Origin: Saprospiraceae bacterium
Lineage (GTDB): Bacteria > Bacteroidota > Bacteroidia > Chitinophagales > Saprospiraceae
Length of the DNA stretch: 50,925 nt
Assembly: GCA_028284395.1 (NCBI GenBank)
Contig: JANQRV010000489.1
Location: 1-50,925 of the forward strand
Direction: 5' to 3'
Shown: in pieces, positions 17,061 to 26,054 of the stretch
Layout of the letters: every line of letters starts with the position of its first letter
How positions within the stretch are numbered: the stretch's first letter is position 1
Made by a program: the position numbers and the translations under genes
Notes under the pieces: generated by a model
What the model was told of the DNA's origin: nothing
The model's input: only the letters and a program-made list of their open reading frames with translations
The model's database searches: none

Positions 17061-17095
17061 TTGACAATAATTTACAAAAATCGTAAGTTTGTACA
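17061..17095 (+). promoter_or_regulatory. tetR operon promoter with overlapping inverted repeat
   Basis: TTG at 17061-17063, a 20-bp spacer and TAAGTTTG at 17084-17091 form a Bacteroidota-type promoter. TTTACAAA (17071-17078) and TTTGTACA (17088-17095) are near-perfect inverted arms around a 9-bp spacer and cover the -7 box, the expected place for an autoregulatory TetR operator. Confidence 0.6.
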
Positions 17096-17108
17096 AAAAA
17101 TGTAATTA

Positions 17109-17699
17109 ATGTCGATGGCTGAAAAGAGTCCAAAATTGATCGCATTGATGGATTCGGCAAAAATGCTTTTTTACAAATATGGGATCCGCAAGGTGACCGT
17201 AGAAGAGATTTGCCGGGAAGCGGGGGTGAGTAAGATGACTTTTTACAAGCACTATGCGAACAAGGTCGAACTGGCAAAGGCCTTTCTCTTGGAATCACAC
17301 GAAGAAGGAATGGCTGATTATCGGGCCATTATGGAGCGGCAAATTCCGTTTGGTGAAAAAGTCAAGTTATTGATCCAGAGAAAACTGCGACAAACGGAAG
17401 GCATCAGCCAAGAGTTTGTGTCAGATATTTTCCGGTACCGCGATCTGGGGTTACTAGAGTTTATGGAAAATCATGGAAAGCAGGCATTGGAAGAAATGAT
17501 TGCAGATTTTGAAAAGGCGGGTAAGACTGGCGAGATCAGAGGTGTGATCAACTACCGTTTCATTGCTTACTTCCTGGAAAAAATGCGGGAAATGGTGGCC
17601 GACGAGCAATTGATGGCCCTTTACGATACGGAACAAGATTTAATCATGGAATTGACAAATTTTTTCTTTTACGGATTAGGAATAAAACACGATGGTTAA
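17109..17699 (+). CDS. TetR/AcrR family transcriptional regulator
   Basis: The 196-residue protein has an N-terminal helix-turn-helix of TetR type (VTVEEICREAGVSKMTFYKHYANKVEL, residues about 26-52) and a variable helical ligand domain. It probably represses its own operon through the inverted repeat at 17071-17095. The last 8 bp overlap the start of the outer membrane protein gene, so regulator and effector genes are transcribed and translated together. The ligand is unknown. A second Met two codons downstream of the first is an alternative start. Confidence 0.9.
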   Translation: MSMAEKSPKLIALMDSAKMLFYKYGIRKVTVEEICREAGVSKMTFYKHYANKVELAKAFLLESHEEGMADYRAIMERQIPFGEKVKLLIQRKLRQTEGISQEFVSDIFRYRDLGLLEFMENHGKQALEEMIADFEKAGKTGEIRGVINYRFIAYFLEKMREMVADEQLMALYDTEQDLIMELTNFFFYGLGIKHDG

Positions 17700-18840
17700 G
17701 CAGTTGTTGTGCTCAATTTTGCTGGGTTTTCTCTTAATCCAAATGGGGTATACCCAAGAGGATTCACTGAAGATGAGCGCCAGGTGGGAAGGGCAGGCTT
17801 CGGCATTTACATTATTCAATCCGGATAACAATTTGGACTTCTACTTTGGAGGGCGTTACCTACCAGCTTTTAGCTGGGAGGCACAAATGAGTAGGGAACG
17901 GCTGGTAGACCTCGAAGTTTCCGCCAATATTTTTGGGACGGCGGGTATCCGCCCATTTGATTCGGCCATTACGTCGGGAGACATCAGGCCCTACCGGGCT
18001 TGGATGCGCTTTTCGGGACCACAAGCGGAATTGAGAATTGGTTTACAAAAGATAAATTTCGGATCGGCCTCCATCCTTAGACCATTGATGTGGTTCGATC
18101 AGATTGATCCCCGAGATCCCCTTCAGTTGACCGATGGCGTATGGGGTATGCTCGGCCGCTACTATTTCCTGAATAATGCCAATATCTGGTTATGGGGACT
18201 GTATGGCAACAAAAACCGGAGGGGATTCGATTTCGCACCTACTGCACGTCGGACGCCGGAATTCGGAGGCCGATTCCAGTTTCCAACGCCAGGTGGAGAA
18301 GCGGCCGTGACTTATCACCACCGCACGGCGGGCATCAGCACTTTGGGCAACTTTGAATTTGCCGATACACCCGAACACCGAATGGGCCTCGATGGGAAAT
18401 GGGATTTGAAGATCGGGCTGTGGGTCGAAGCTACCTGGGTACACAAAACCAGGAATCTGGGCATCTTCACGAATCAGAACCTGATCAATGTCGGCATGGA
18501 TTATACCTTTGGCATCGGTAATGGTGTAAATGTAATTGTGGAACAGCTGGTGCTGACTTTTGATGAAAAGGCATTTGCTTTTGAGAATACGTTTACATTA
18601 TCGGCCCTTTCTGCCTCTTATCCACTGGGTTTATTTGATAACCTCAGTGCGATTACCTACTACGATTGGACCAACAAGAATTTGTATAATACTTTACGCT
18701 GGCAACATTCCTTTAGTGCCTGGACGCTGAATGTCCTTGCATTTTGGAATCCCAAAGATGCTCAATTACCTCAGCAACAGTTTACCGAAAATTTATTTGG
18801 AGGAAGGGGCCTGCAGGTGCTAGCGGTTTTTAATCATTAG
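17692..18840 (+). CDS. Predicted outer membrane beta-barrel protein of unknown family
   Basis: The 382-residue product has a clear signal peptide (MVKQLLCSILLGFLLIQMG, cleavage near YTQ-ED) and then alternating aromatic and polar stretches with Gly-Trp-rich turns up to the end (hydrophobic final residues LQVLAVFNH), typical of a beta barrel. I do not recognise a named family. Its place between a TetR regulator and an ABC/FtsX/LolA-like set suggests it is the outer membrane partner or cargo of that system. Its start overlaps the tetR stop by 8 bp. Confidence 0.7.
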   Translation: MVKQLLCSILLGFLLIQMGYTQEDSLKMSARWEGQASAFTLFNPDNNLDFYFGGRYLPAFSWEAQMSRERLVDLEVSANIFGTAGIRPFDSAITSGDIRPYRAWMRFSGPQAELRIGLQKINFGSASILRPLMWFDQIDPRDPLQLTDGVWGMLGRYYFLNNANIWLWGLYGNKNRRGFDFAPTARRTPEFGGRFQFPTPGGEAAVTYHHRTAGISTLGNFEFADTPEHRMGLDGKWDLKIGLWVEATWVHKTRNLGIFTNQNLINVGMDYTFGIGNGVNVIVEQLVLTFDEKAFAFENTFTLSALSASYPLGLFDNLSAITYYDWTNKNLYNTLRWQHSFSAWTLNVLAFWNPKDAQLPQQQFTENLFGGRGLQVLAVFNH

Positions 18841-18878
18841 GGCGCTGCGAGTAGTCAGTGCAACTCAATTTACAAAAA

Positions 18879-19571
18879 ATGAAAGGAACGCCAGTTATTT
18901 CCATACAACATGTCACGAAGCGCTTCCCCGTCGGCAGTGGCGAATTTACGGCCCTCCGCGATATCAATCTCAATTTTGGGGTAGGAGAATTTACGGGATT
19001 CGTTGGTCCAAGTGGATCGGGCAAAACGACTTTACTCAACATCATCGGCTCCCTCGATACGCCCACAGAAGGGAAAGCCTTTGTCATGGGGAAAGACATT
19101 GCTACCCTCAGCCATAAGCAATCCGCTCTGTTGCGAAACGAACACATTGGCTTCATTTTCCAGTCGTACAATTTACTGCCGGTGTATACTGTTTTCGAAA
19201 ATGTCGAATTCGCCTTGTTGTTGCAGAGTCATTCGGCTACAACTCGCAAAAAAGCGGTGATGGAGGCCCTGGAATGGGTGGGATTAACGGACAAAGCCAA
19301 ATCGCGACCAGCCATGTTATCCGGAGGCGAGAGCCAGCGTGTGGCCATTGCCCGGGCCATGGTCAAGAAACCAAAGATCTTGCTTGCGGATGAGCCTTCG
19401 GCCAACCTGGATGCTGCCAATTCGCACCAGATCTTGAAGACAATGAAGCAATTGAACCAAGAATTGAAGACAACCTTTTTGTTCTCTACTCATGATGAAA
19501 AAGTAATGCAATACCTCGATCGCATTATTTCTTTGGCGGACGGAAAAGTTGTAAAAGATGAAAACCAATAA
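18879..19571 (+). CDS. LolD/MacB-type ABC transporter ATP-binding protein
   Basis: The 230-residue ATPase contains Walker A GPSGSGKTTL, a Q-loop FQSYNLLPVYTVFENV, the signature LSGGESQR and Walker B ILLADEPSANLD. The Q-loop and short length place it in the MacB/LolD/FtsE group, which works with FtsX-fold permeases by mechanotransmission rather than by moving substrate through a pore. The Met at 18879 (MKGTPV) follows an A-rich stretch and fits better than the Met at 18858. It powers the two permeases that follow. Confidence 0.9.
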   Translation: MKGTPVISIQHVTKRFPVGSGEFTALRDINLNFGVGEFTGFVGPSGSGKTTLLNIIGSLDTPTEGKAFVMGKDIATLSHKQSALLRNEHIGFIFQSYNLLPVYTVFENVEFALLLQSHSATTRKKAVMEALEWVGLTDKAKSRPAMLSGGESQRVAIARAMVKKPKILLADEPSANLDAANSHQILKTMKQLNQELKTTFLFSTHDEKVMQYLDRIISLADGKVVKDENQ

Positions 19572-19583
19572 AATCCAGGTCCT

Positions 19584-20753
19584 ATGTTAGCATTAAGATT
19601 GGCATTTAAAAACCTGTTCGGAGCCGGGCTAAAGACCTGGTTGAATGTATTAGTACTGTCGTTCTCCTTCATCCTGATCATTTTCTACAATGGCATGATG
19701 GACGGCTGGAACAAACAAGCGATTACCGATACGAAGGCCTGGGAAATTGGTGCGGGACAGCTTTGGGAAAAAGATTATGATCCATATGATCCCTACACTT
19801 TGATCGATGCGCACGCTGTAATCCCTTCGGCAATGCAACAACAGATGGAGGAAGGAAAAGCCTTGCCGGTCTTGGTCGCGCAGGCTGCGATCTATCCGCA
19901 AGGCAGATTGCAAAATGTAATGTTGAAAGGCATACCAAAGGATCAGAAAATGTTGGAATTGCCGACCGAGGCACTACAAAACTCAAGAGCGACAACGCCG
20001 GCGATGATCGGTCGACGAATGGCCGGATCTGCAAAGTTGACAACGGGCGATGAAGTGCTCTTACGCTGGCGTGATAAAAACGGAACCTTCGATGCGAGAG
20101 AGATCACCATCGCCAAAATATTTGACAGCAATGTGCCCAGCATTGACAACGGCCAGGTCTGGATCCCACTCGATATCATGTATGAGATGACGGGTATGGA
20201 AGGGGAAGCCACCCTGCTGGTGACGAACGAAGATTATCAACCAATGGCCGACGAAAACTGGGTTTTCAAGAGCCCCAAGGAATTGTTATCCGATGTGACG
20301 GCCATCATAGAAGCAAAGAAGGGATCCGCAGCCATCATGTACATCCTGCTTTTGGGTATTGCTTTATTGGCGATTTTTGACACCCAGGTACTTTCCATTT
20401 TTCGCCGGCAAAAGGAAATTGGCACTTACATTGCACTGGGCATGACCCGTGCCCAAGTGGTCAGACTTTTTACCGTCGAAGGCGGAGCTCACAGCTTGTT
20501 GGCCGCCGGATTAGCCGCACTCTACGGAACGCCCCTGTTTTACTATCTGAAAAAGGTTGGCATCCCACTTCCGCCGGGATCCGATTCAGCCGGATTACCA
20601 ATTTCCAGCGAAATCATCCCCGTTTTTGGACTGGGACTCATTCTGGGGACTACCTTATTGGTAGTCATTTCGGCCACCATTGTCAGCTACCTGCCGGCCC
20701 GCAAGATTGCCAGAATGAAACCAACGGAAGCCCTGAAAGGAAAAATTCAATAA
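19584..20753 (+). CDS. FtsX/MacB-fold ABC permease, first of two
   Basis: The 389-residue protein has one N-terminal transmembrane segment (near residues 15-35), a large periplasmic domain of about 200 residues, and three C-terminal membrane segments (ILLLGIALLAIFDTQVL, then two more), with the closing motif YLPARKIARMKPTEALKG. This is the FtsX-fold permease plan of LolC/E and MacB. The gene follows the ATPase by 12 bp. The periplasmic domain probably engages a partner such as the LolA-like protein encoded at the end of the operon. Confidence 0.9.
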   Translation: MLALRLAFKNLFGAGLKTWLNVLVLSFSFILIIFYNGMMDGWNKQAITDTKAWEIGAGQLWEKDYDPYDPYTLIDAHAVIPSAMQQQMEEGKALPVLVAQAAIYPQGRLQNVMLKGIPKDQKMLELPTEALQNSRATTPAMIGRRMAGSAKLTTGDEVLLRWRDKNGTFDAREITIAKIFDSNVPSIDNGQVWIPLDIMYEMTGMEGEATLLVTNEDYQPMADENWVFKSPKELLSDVTAIIEAKKGSAAIMYILLLGIALLAIFDTQVLSIFRRQKEIGTYIALGMTRAQVVRLFTVEGGAHSLLAAGLAALYGTPLFYYLKKVGIPLPPGSDSAGLPISSEIIPVFGLGLILGTTLLVVISATIVSYLPARKIARMKPTEALKGKIQ

Positions 20754-20771
20754 CGATCTGAACCAATCCCA

Positions 20772-22052
20772 ATGATACAATTTTTGCTAAAAGGCATACT
20801 GCGCGATCGCCGTCGAAGTTTACTCCCCATCCTAGTGGTGGCCGCCGGCGTCTTCCTGACGGTACTATTGTCCTGTTGGATGAAAGGAGTGTTCGGCGAT
20901 GTCATAGATTTAAGCGCCAATTTCGATACCGGCCACGTTAAAGTAATGACCAGAGCCTATGCCGAAAACGTCAACCAACTGCCCAATGATCTGGCGCTGA
21001 TCGATGTGGCCGAATTGCGCTCGAAGTTAGAGCGAGATTTTCCCGCTATGGAGTTTGTCGAGCGCATTCGTTTTGGCGGACTGATCGACGTGCCGGATGC
21101 CAATGGAGAAACCCGATCGCAGGGACCTGCCGCCGGGCAAGCCATTGATTTCCTGTCGCCGCGAACGAATGAGCCGGACAGATTGAACATTCCAAATTCC
21201 ATTCGTCGGGGCCGAATGCCACAAGCCTCCGGTGAAGCACTTCTGAGTGAGGATTTTGCTCAGAAGTTGAAAGTAGATTTAAACGAACAAGTGACACTTT
21301 TCGGATCGACCATGGAAGGTAGTATGGCTTTCATGAATTTTCAGGTGGTTGGAACGGTTTCCTTTGGAGCTACCGTGCTGGATCGAGGAGCAATCTTGGT
21401 CGACATAGGAGATGCGCGAACCGCCTTGGACATGGAGGATGCCGCTGGTGAAGTACTCGGGTTTTTTAAAGACAATGTGTATGATGATACACAGGCACAG
21501 GCCATTGCAGCCGCTTTTAACCGGGATTATCTCGATGATGAAGATGAATTTGCACCCGTGATGAAGCGACTGAAAGAACAGGGAGATCTGGGTTCGATGA
21601 TCGACACGGCAGAAAACATGAGCTTTATTCTCATTAGTGTATTTGTATTTACCATGTCCCTGGTACTCTGGAATGCGGGCTTGCTGGGCGGGCTTCGTCG
21701 CTATGCTGAATTTGGCGTTCGGCTGGCAATGGGAGAAGAAAAGCGACACATCTACATGACCTTGATTTACGAGGCCATTTTGATTGGTGTCATTGGATCG
21801 GTAGTGGGCACCGTCTTAGGTTTATCGGCCGCCTATTATCTGCAGGAATACGGCATCGACTTCAGTTCGATGATGAAAAGCTCTTCTTTGTCGATGATGG
21901 TGCCACAAGTATACCGGGCCGAGATCACTCCGGAGTCCTTCTATCTGGGTTTTATTCCCGGATTGATTTCGATGGTATTGGGGGCGGCGTTGTCCGGCAT
22001 GGGAATTTATCGCCGGCAGACGGCGCAGTTGTTTAAAGAATTGGAAGTTTGA
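20772..22052 (+). CDS. FtsX/MacB-fold ABC permease, second of two
   Basis: The 426-residue protein repeats the plan of the previous one: an N-terminal membrane segment (LLPILVVAAGVFLTVLLS), a periplasmic domain of about 230 residues, and C-terminal segments including NMSFILISVFVFTMSLVLW and LIYEAILIGVIGSVVGTVLG. Two different permeases plus one ATPase resemble the LolCDE arrangement, where a heterodimer extracts lipoproteins from the inner membrane. The gap to the previous gene is 18 bp. Confidence 0.9.
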   Translation: MIQFLLKGILRDRRRSLLPILVVAAGVFLTVLLSCWMKGVFGDVIDLSANFDTGHVKVMTRAYAENVNQLPNDLALIDVAELRSKLERDFPAMEFVERIRFGGLIDVPDANGETRSQGPAAGQAIDFLSPRTNEPDRLNIPNSIRRGRMPQASGEALLSEDFAQKLKVDLNEQVTLFGSTMEGSMAFMNFQVVGTVSFGATVLDRGAILVDIGDARTALDMEDAAGEVLGFFKDNVYDDTQAQAIAAAFNRDYLDDEDEFAPVMKRLKEQGDLGSMIDTAENMSFILISVFVFTMSLVLWNAGLLGGLRRYAEFGVRLAMGEEKRHIYMTLIYEAILIGVIGSVVGTVLGLSAAYYLQEYGIDFSSMMKSSSLSMMVPQVYRAEITPESFYLGFIPGLISMVLGAALSGMGIYRRQTAQLFKELEV

Positions 22053-22128
22053 TGCTGTGATGCTGCGACCGCCAAGGCCTCCGAAGTTTCCTAGCCTCCA
22101 AATTTTATTAAAATCTAAAATTCTAACA

Positions 22129-22887
22129 ATGAAACATACAATCTATCCATTATCAATCGCAATATTACTGCTTCCTTTGCTTCTTGACGGAAGCTCGATT
22201 TCCAACGATCTCACGGGAAAAGAAATCATGGAAAAGGTAGATGAGAACATGTCTTCAAAAAACCGAGTGGTCGAGTCCTCCATGATCATTCATGGAAAAC
22301 GACGCGACCGCACCATTACCTCTAAAACCTGGTCGGTAGGCACGACGCAGTCTTTTTCGGAATACCTCTCGCCCGCTCGTGAAGCGGGTACCAAGATGCT
22401 TAAGGTCGACGGCAAGCTGTGGATTTATACGCCTCAGACCGACCGCATTATCCAAATCTCCGGTCACCTTCTCCGCCAGTCCGTTATGGGATCTGACATG
22501 TCTTACGAGGATATGATGGACGATCGAAAATTACTGGACGTCTATGAAGCCAAGCGGGTAGGCCAGGAGGAGTTCAATGGTCGGCAATGTTACTTGGTAG
22601 AACTCAATGCCATTGTAGAAGACGTCGCCTATTACTCGCAAAAAATGTGGGTAGATACCGAACGTTTTGTCCCGCTCAAGCAGGAGCTCTACGCAAAAAG
22701 TGGAAAGTTGCTTAAGCGGATGGAGTTGAAAGATGTCCAAAAAGTAGGAGAACGCTGGTATCCGATGACCGCCATTTATAAGGACATGTTGAAGGATGGA
22801 AAGGGAACGGAATATCGAATTGCTCAATTGGCCTTTGATCAGGACATTCCTTCGCACGTATTTACCAAGGGGGCCTTGAAAAAGTAA
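22129..22887 (+). CDS. LolA-like outer membrane lipoprotein-sorting family protein
   Basis: The 252-residue product has a signal peptide (MKHTIYPLSIAILLLPLLL) and a body in the LolA-like family often labelled outer membrane lipoprotein-sorting protein: SKTWSVGTTQSFSEYLSP, GTKMLKVDGKLWIYTP and the Cys-containing GRQCYLVEL. The half-barrel fold carries hydrophobic or acylated cargo across the periplasm. I use the Met at 22129 because the frame upstream to 22057 has no signal-like start. It ends 3 bp from the convergent SusC gene. Confidence 0.85.
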   Translation: MKHTIYPLSIAILLLPLLLDGSSISNDLTGKEIMEKVDENMSSKNRVVESSMIIHGKRRDRTITSKTWSVGTTQSFSEYLSPAREAGTKMLKVDGKLWIYTPQTDRIIQISGHLLRQSVMGSDMSYEDMMDDRKLLDVYEAKRVGQEEFNGRQCYLVELNAIVEDVAYYSQKMWVDTERFVPLKQELYAKSGKLLKRMELKDVQKVGERWYPMTAIYKDMLKDGKGTEYRIAQLAFDQDIPSHVFTKGALKK

Positions 22888-22890
22888 ACG

Positions 22891-25800
22891 TCATTTGATG
22901 CCAACCTGGAAACCAAAAACAAATGATTTGGTCGGTAAGTAGAGGGTTCGGTGTTCGTACCCAGGTGCAAAAACATGACTGCCCGAAACCAAGCGATACT
23001 CTGGGTCCCAACCCTGATAACCGCTGAAAGTCAAGAGGTTTTGACCGGCCACATACAATCGAAGTGATGACAATGCGGCTACTTTTTCCGTGTCGAAGGT
23101 GTAGCCCACGGAGAGGTTTTCCAACCTCAGGTAAGAGGCTTTTTGCACGTATCGATCCGACTCCTGGGCGAAATCCCACAATCTTGCCAATTCTCCACTT
23201 CTGGCGGAAGTAAGCGCATTGTGCTGGGCATAAAGTGCGGAAGGTATTCCGCTGATCTTTTGGGTGATGTTAAAATTGGAATGGCCAAATGCGCCCCGGA
23301 AAAGGAACTGTAAGTCAAAGTTTCGCCAACTAACGTTGTTGTTCCAGCCAAGTGTCCAGTTGGGCAATCCATTGCCGGCATTATAGACATCTTCGGTGTC
23401 TTCCGTAATGCCATTTCGGTTCAGGTCGGCAAAGATCCAACGTCCATCGCTGTCAATGCCTTCATTCTTCAGAACCCATATGCCGCCAATCTCTTCACCG
23501 TGTTCCAATTTGACGGTTGGTCTTTTACAACAGCCGCTGAACGGGACTCCCGTTCTTTCAAAGGGACTGAAGTAAGGTTGCCCGTAATCATTCGGGTGGA
23601 AGTATTGCTCTAAAGTCGTTTTATTGGCCGAAATCAAAAGGTTGCTGCTCCAGGTGAGTCGATGATTATTGACGGGAGTATAGTTCAAATAGACCTCCAC
23701 TCCGTTGTTGCGCAGACCACCTAAATTTAGCCATTCTGTAGCGAGGAAGTTGAGATTAACATCCCGCAAAATATCCTGGATCCTATTGCTGTACACAGTT
23801 AATCCGGCCTCATACGGGCGATCAAAAATCTGACCTTTGACATCGGCGCCAAAGCTCCAAGCTACTTTTTCTTCCCATTTCAAGTCGGGGTTCGGAGTGT
23901 TCACCAGAGTGTAAGAAGGCAGAAACTCACCGGATTGTAGGAAAGCGGTGCTTTCGCCAAAAATCCGCTGGGAGAGAAGGGATTGGCTGGGCAAATTGCC
24001 GGTAATGCCGAAACTCGACCTCAATTGTAAATTGCTGCTTCGAACGAAGCCTCCCAATTGCTGATGGGCATGCCATTGGAGCGAAACAAATGGAAAGTTA
24101 CCCCAGAGGTTGTTTTTGCCAAGGCGCGAGGAGCCTTCGTATCGCCATCCGGCTTGGACAAAGATGATCTCGTCCCAATTGGCTTCCAGCCGAGCGAAGT
24201 AAGAAGCCACCTGGTATTTGGACTGAAAGCTTTGGGCCTGACCATTCCCCCGTTGAAAATCGTTGGCTGCTGCAAGGTTGTGAAAGGAAAAGGCATCCGT
24301 CAGAAAGTCGCCTCCGGCGGCAAATAGGTTTTCAAAAGAGATGGACTGGTATTGATGTCCCAGTTGCAATCGGCTTTCCAGTCTGCCCATCCGTTTTTGG
24401 TAGGTTAATCGTACGCCATACATCTGCAGATCGCGTTGATCCGATTTTTGTTCGGCATAACCATTGTACCAATCTCCTGATCGCCAGGAGGTGTTGCGGC
24501 TAACATAGGCTCCTTCATCCGCAACATTGTGCAGAGAACTGTAGTTGCCGGTAATGGAAAGGCCTTCGGTCAGCTCGTAGCGCAAGCTTAAATTTGTAAG
24601 GAGATCCTTGTTGGTACCGACATGCTCGGTCAAGTCGATCATTTCTACCGGATTGTAGTAGTCATAAAGATTCGGTGAGAAGTAACCGGATCGACGCTCA
24701 GGTTCAAAAATGGGAGCAGTCGGATTAATGGTCTGGGCATAGCGCATGGCAAAGGGATTGCTGAAATCATTTTCTTGTTCCCGGAACAGGAGTTGGCCAT
24801 TTATTTCCAACTTGTCTCTGAGTGCCTTTTGAGAAAGGTGGGCATTGAGTTGCACACGCTGAAAGCCTTGATTCTTCAGGATGCCATTTGCTTCGCGAAA
24901 ATTACCTGAAATTTTGTAACGAGTATTTGGCCCAAGCTCACTCGTTAAGGATAAATGATGAGCATGACTGATGGCATCATCCGTGATTGCTTCAAACCAA
25001 TTGGTCTGGTGGCCTAAATCCGGATCTCCGCCAGCGTCAATGAAACCTTGGGCATCGAAAAAATCCATGGTCAAATGAAGCCGGTCGATGCCGGCATAAG
25101 CTTCATATCGAATGCCGGAGAAGTGATCCTTAGTATTTTTCGTGCTAATTTCAATGACACCGTTAGCACCTTGAATGCCATAGAGCCCAGCACTCCCGTC
25201 GCGGAGCACGCGAATGGACTCGATCTCGAGCGGATCGATCAGTTTCGCAGTTGCATTGGGAATGCCATCTACGACGATCAGAGGCCCTCGATCATCAAAG
25301 GTGGCTAGCCCGTGTAAACGGACCGAGTGGACACCAAAGGGATTATTGCCTCCTCCCATGCTGATCATCGTTCCGGGAACTCTACCCTGTATCAATTCCA
25401 GCGGATGATGAAGGTTGCCCACATTGAAATCTTTTCTTTCCAACAGGGTTTGGTTTCCAAATACGACTCGATCCCAGTCCTGTCCATCCAGATCGATGTT
25501 AAAGATGCGTTCACCTCCTTTCTCAATCGTATACTCCGGATTGGGGCCGAAGCAATTGAGGGGCATCAAAATGGTAGCACCGCGATTCAGTTCCAATTCA
25601 AAGCGCCCTTCCAGGTCGGTTACCGTACTATTGGTAGTGCCCTTTTCAATGACGGAAGCACCAATTAGGGCTTCCCCCTCCGGTTCGACCAATATCTGTC
25701 CCTTTAACACGATTTTGTCGGCCGAGGGTATTTTCTCTTCCAATTGGAAAACCTGTTCCAAAGACAAACCCTCCGTGATTTTCAGGCTCTTGCTTTTATA

Positions 25801-26031
25801 GCCCTTTTTTTTGAGAACAAGCAATTGTCGCAAGGGCGCAAAAATGGTAAACTCACCTTGTTCATTACTGGTGACAGGAACTACTCTGACGCCTTTGACA
25901 ATGACCTGTACATCGGAAATGGGATGACCGTTGCTGTCGAGCACTTTCCCGTGCATATCGCGTTGGGAGAGGCCTGTTTGCGGCCAATAAAAAACCAACA
26001 GCAGCAAAGTGAGCATACATTTTTGATACAT
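22891..26031 (-). CDS. SusC/RagA-type TonB-linked outer membrane receptor without a SusD partner
   Basis: The 1046-residue protein starts with a signal peptide (MYQKCMLTLLLLVFYWP). Two carboxypeptidase-regulatory-like repeats follow (about residues 24-90 and 108-180), then a plug domain with VRLHGLATFDDRGPLIVVDGIP, IESIRVLRDGSAGLYG and ANGVIEIST, and a 22-strand barrel with the late NLSVGYTFD segment. SusC proteins import glycans or peptides with a SusD lipoprotein, but no susD gene is adjacent. The gene follows the serine hydrolase by 23 bp on the same strand, suggesting linked use of the cleaved product. Confidence 0.9.
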   Translation of the reverse strand: MYQKCMLTLLLLVFYWPQTGLSQRDMHGKVLDSNGHPISDVQVIVKGVRVVPVTSNEQGEFTIFAPLRQLLVLKKKGYKSKSLKITEGLSLEQVFQLEEKIPSADKIVLKGQILVEPEGEALIGASVIEKGTTNSTVTDLEGRFELELNRGATILMPLNCFGPNPEYTIEKGGERIFNIDLDGQDWDRVVFGNQTLLERKDFNVGNLHHPLELIQGRVPGTMISMGGGNNPFGVHSVRLHGLATFDDRGPLIVVDGIPNATAKLIDPLEIESIRVLRDGSAGLYGIQGANGVIEISTKNTKDHFSGIRYEAYAGIDRLHLTMDFFDAQGFIDAGGDPDLGHQTNWFEAITDDAISHAHHLSLTSELGPNTRYKISGNFREANGILKNQGFQRVQLNAHLSQKALRDKLEINGQLLFREQENDFSNPFAMRYAQTINPTAPIFEPERRSGYFSPNLYDYYNPVEMIDLTEHVGTNKDLLTNLSLRYELTEGLSITGNYSSLHNVADEGAYVSRNTSWRSGDWYNGYAEQKSDQRDLQMYGVRLTYQKRMGRLESRLQLGHQYQSISFENLFAAGGDFLTDAFSFHNLAAANDFQRGNGQAQSFQSKYQVASYFARLEANWDEIIFVQAGWRYEGSSRLGKNNLWGNFPFVSLQWHAHQQLGGFVRSSNLQLRSSFGITGNLPSQSLLSQRIFGESTAFLQSGEFLPSYTLVNTPNPDLKWEEKVAWSFGADVKGQIFDRPYEAGLTVYSNRIQDILRDVNLNFLATEWLNLGGLRNNGVEVYLNYTPVNNHRLTWSSNLLISANKTTLEQYFHPNDYGQPYFSPFERTGVPFSGCCKRPTVKLEHGEEIGGIWVLKNEGIDSDGRWIFADLNRNGITEDTEDVYNAGNGLPNWTLGWNNNVSWRNFDLQFLFRGAFGHSNFNITQKISGIPSALYAQHNALTSARSGELARLWDFAQESDRYVQKASYLRLENLSVGYTFDTEKVAALSSLRLYVAGQNLLTFSGYQGWDPEYRLVSGSHVFAPGYEHRTLYLPTKSFVFGFQVGIK

Positions 26032-26054
26032 ACCAACCTATTTTGAACAACCTT

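Larger units (their letters stand above)
16780..17108. promoter_or_regulatory. Divergent control region between modB and tetR
   Basis: This 329-bp spacer carries no convincing gene; a 77-codon minus frame ending in an ATGA overlap with modB is cysteine-rich and resembles nothing. It contains an FNR-like site (16881-16894), an odd palindrome AACGGAA-A-TTCCGTT (16939-16953), a good promoter for tetR (17061-17091) and an inverted repeat over the tetR start region (17071-17095). The 100 nt just ahead of modB could form a leader RNA with short stems (ACCT/AGGT type), but I do not recognise a riboswitch class in it. Confidence 0.55.
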
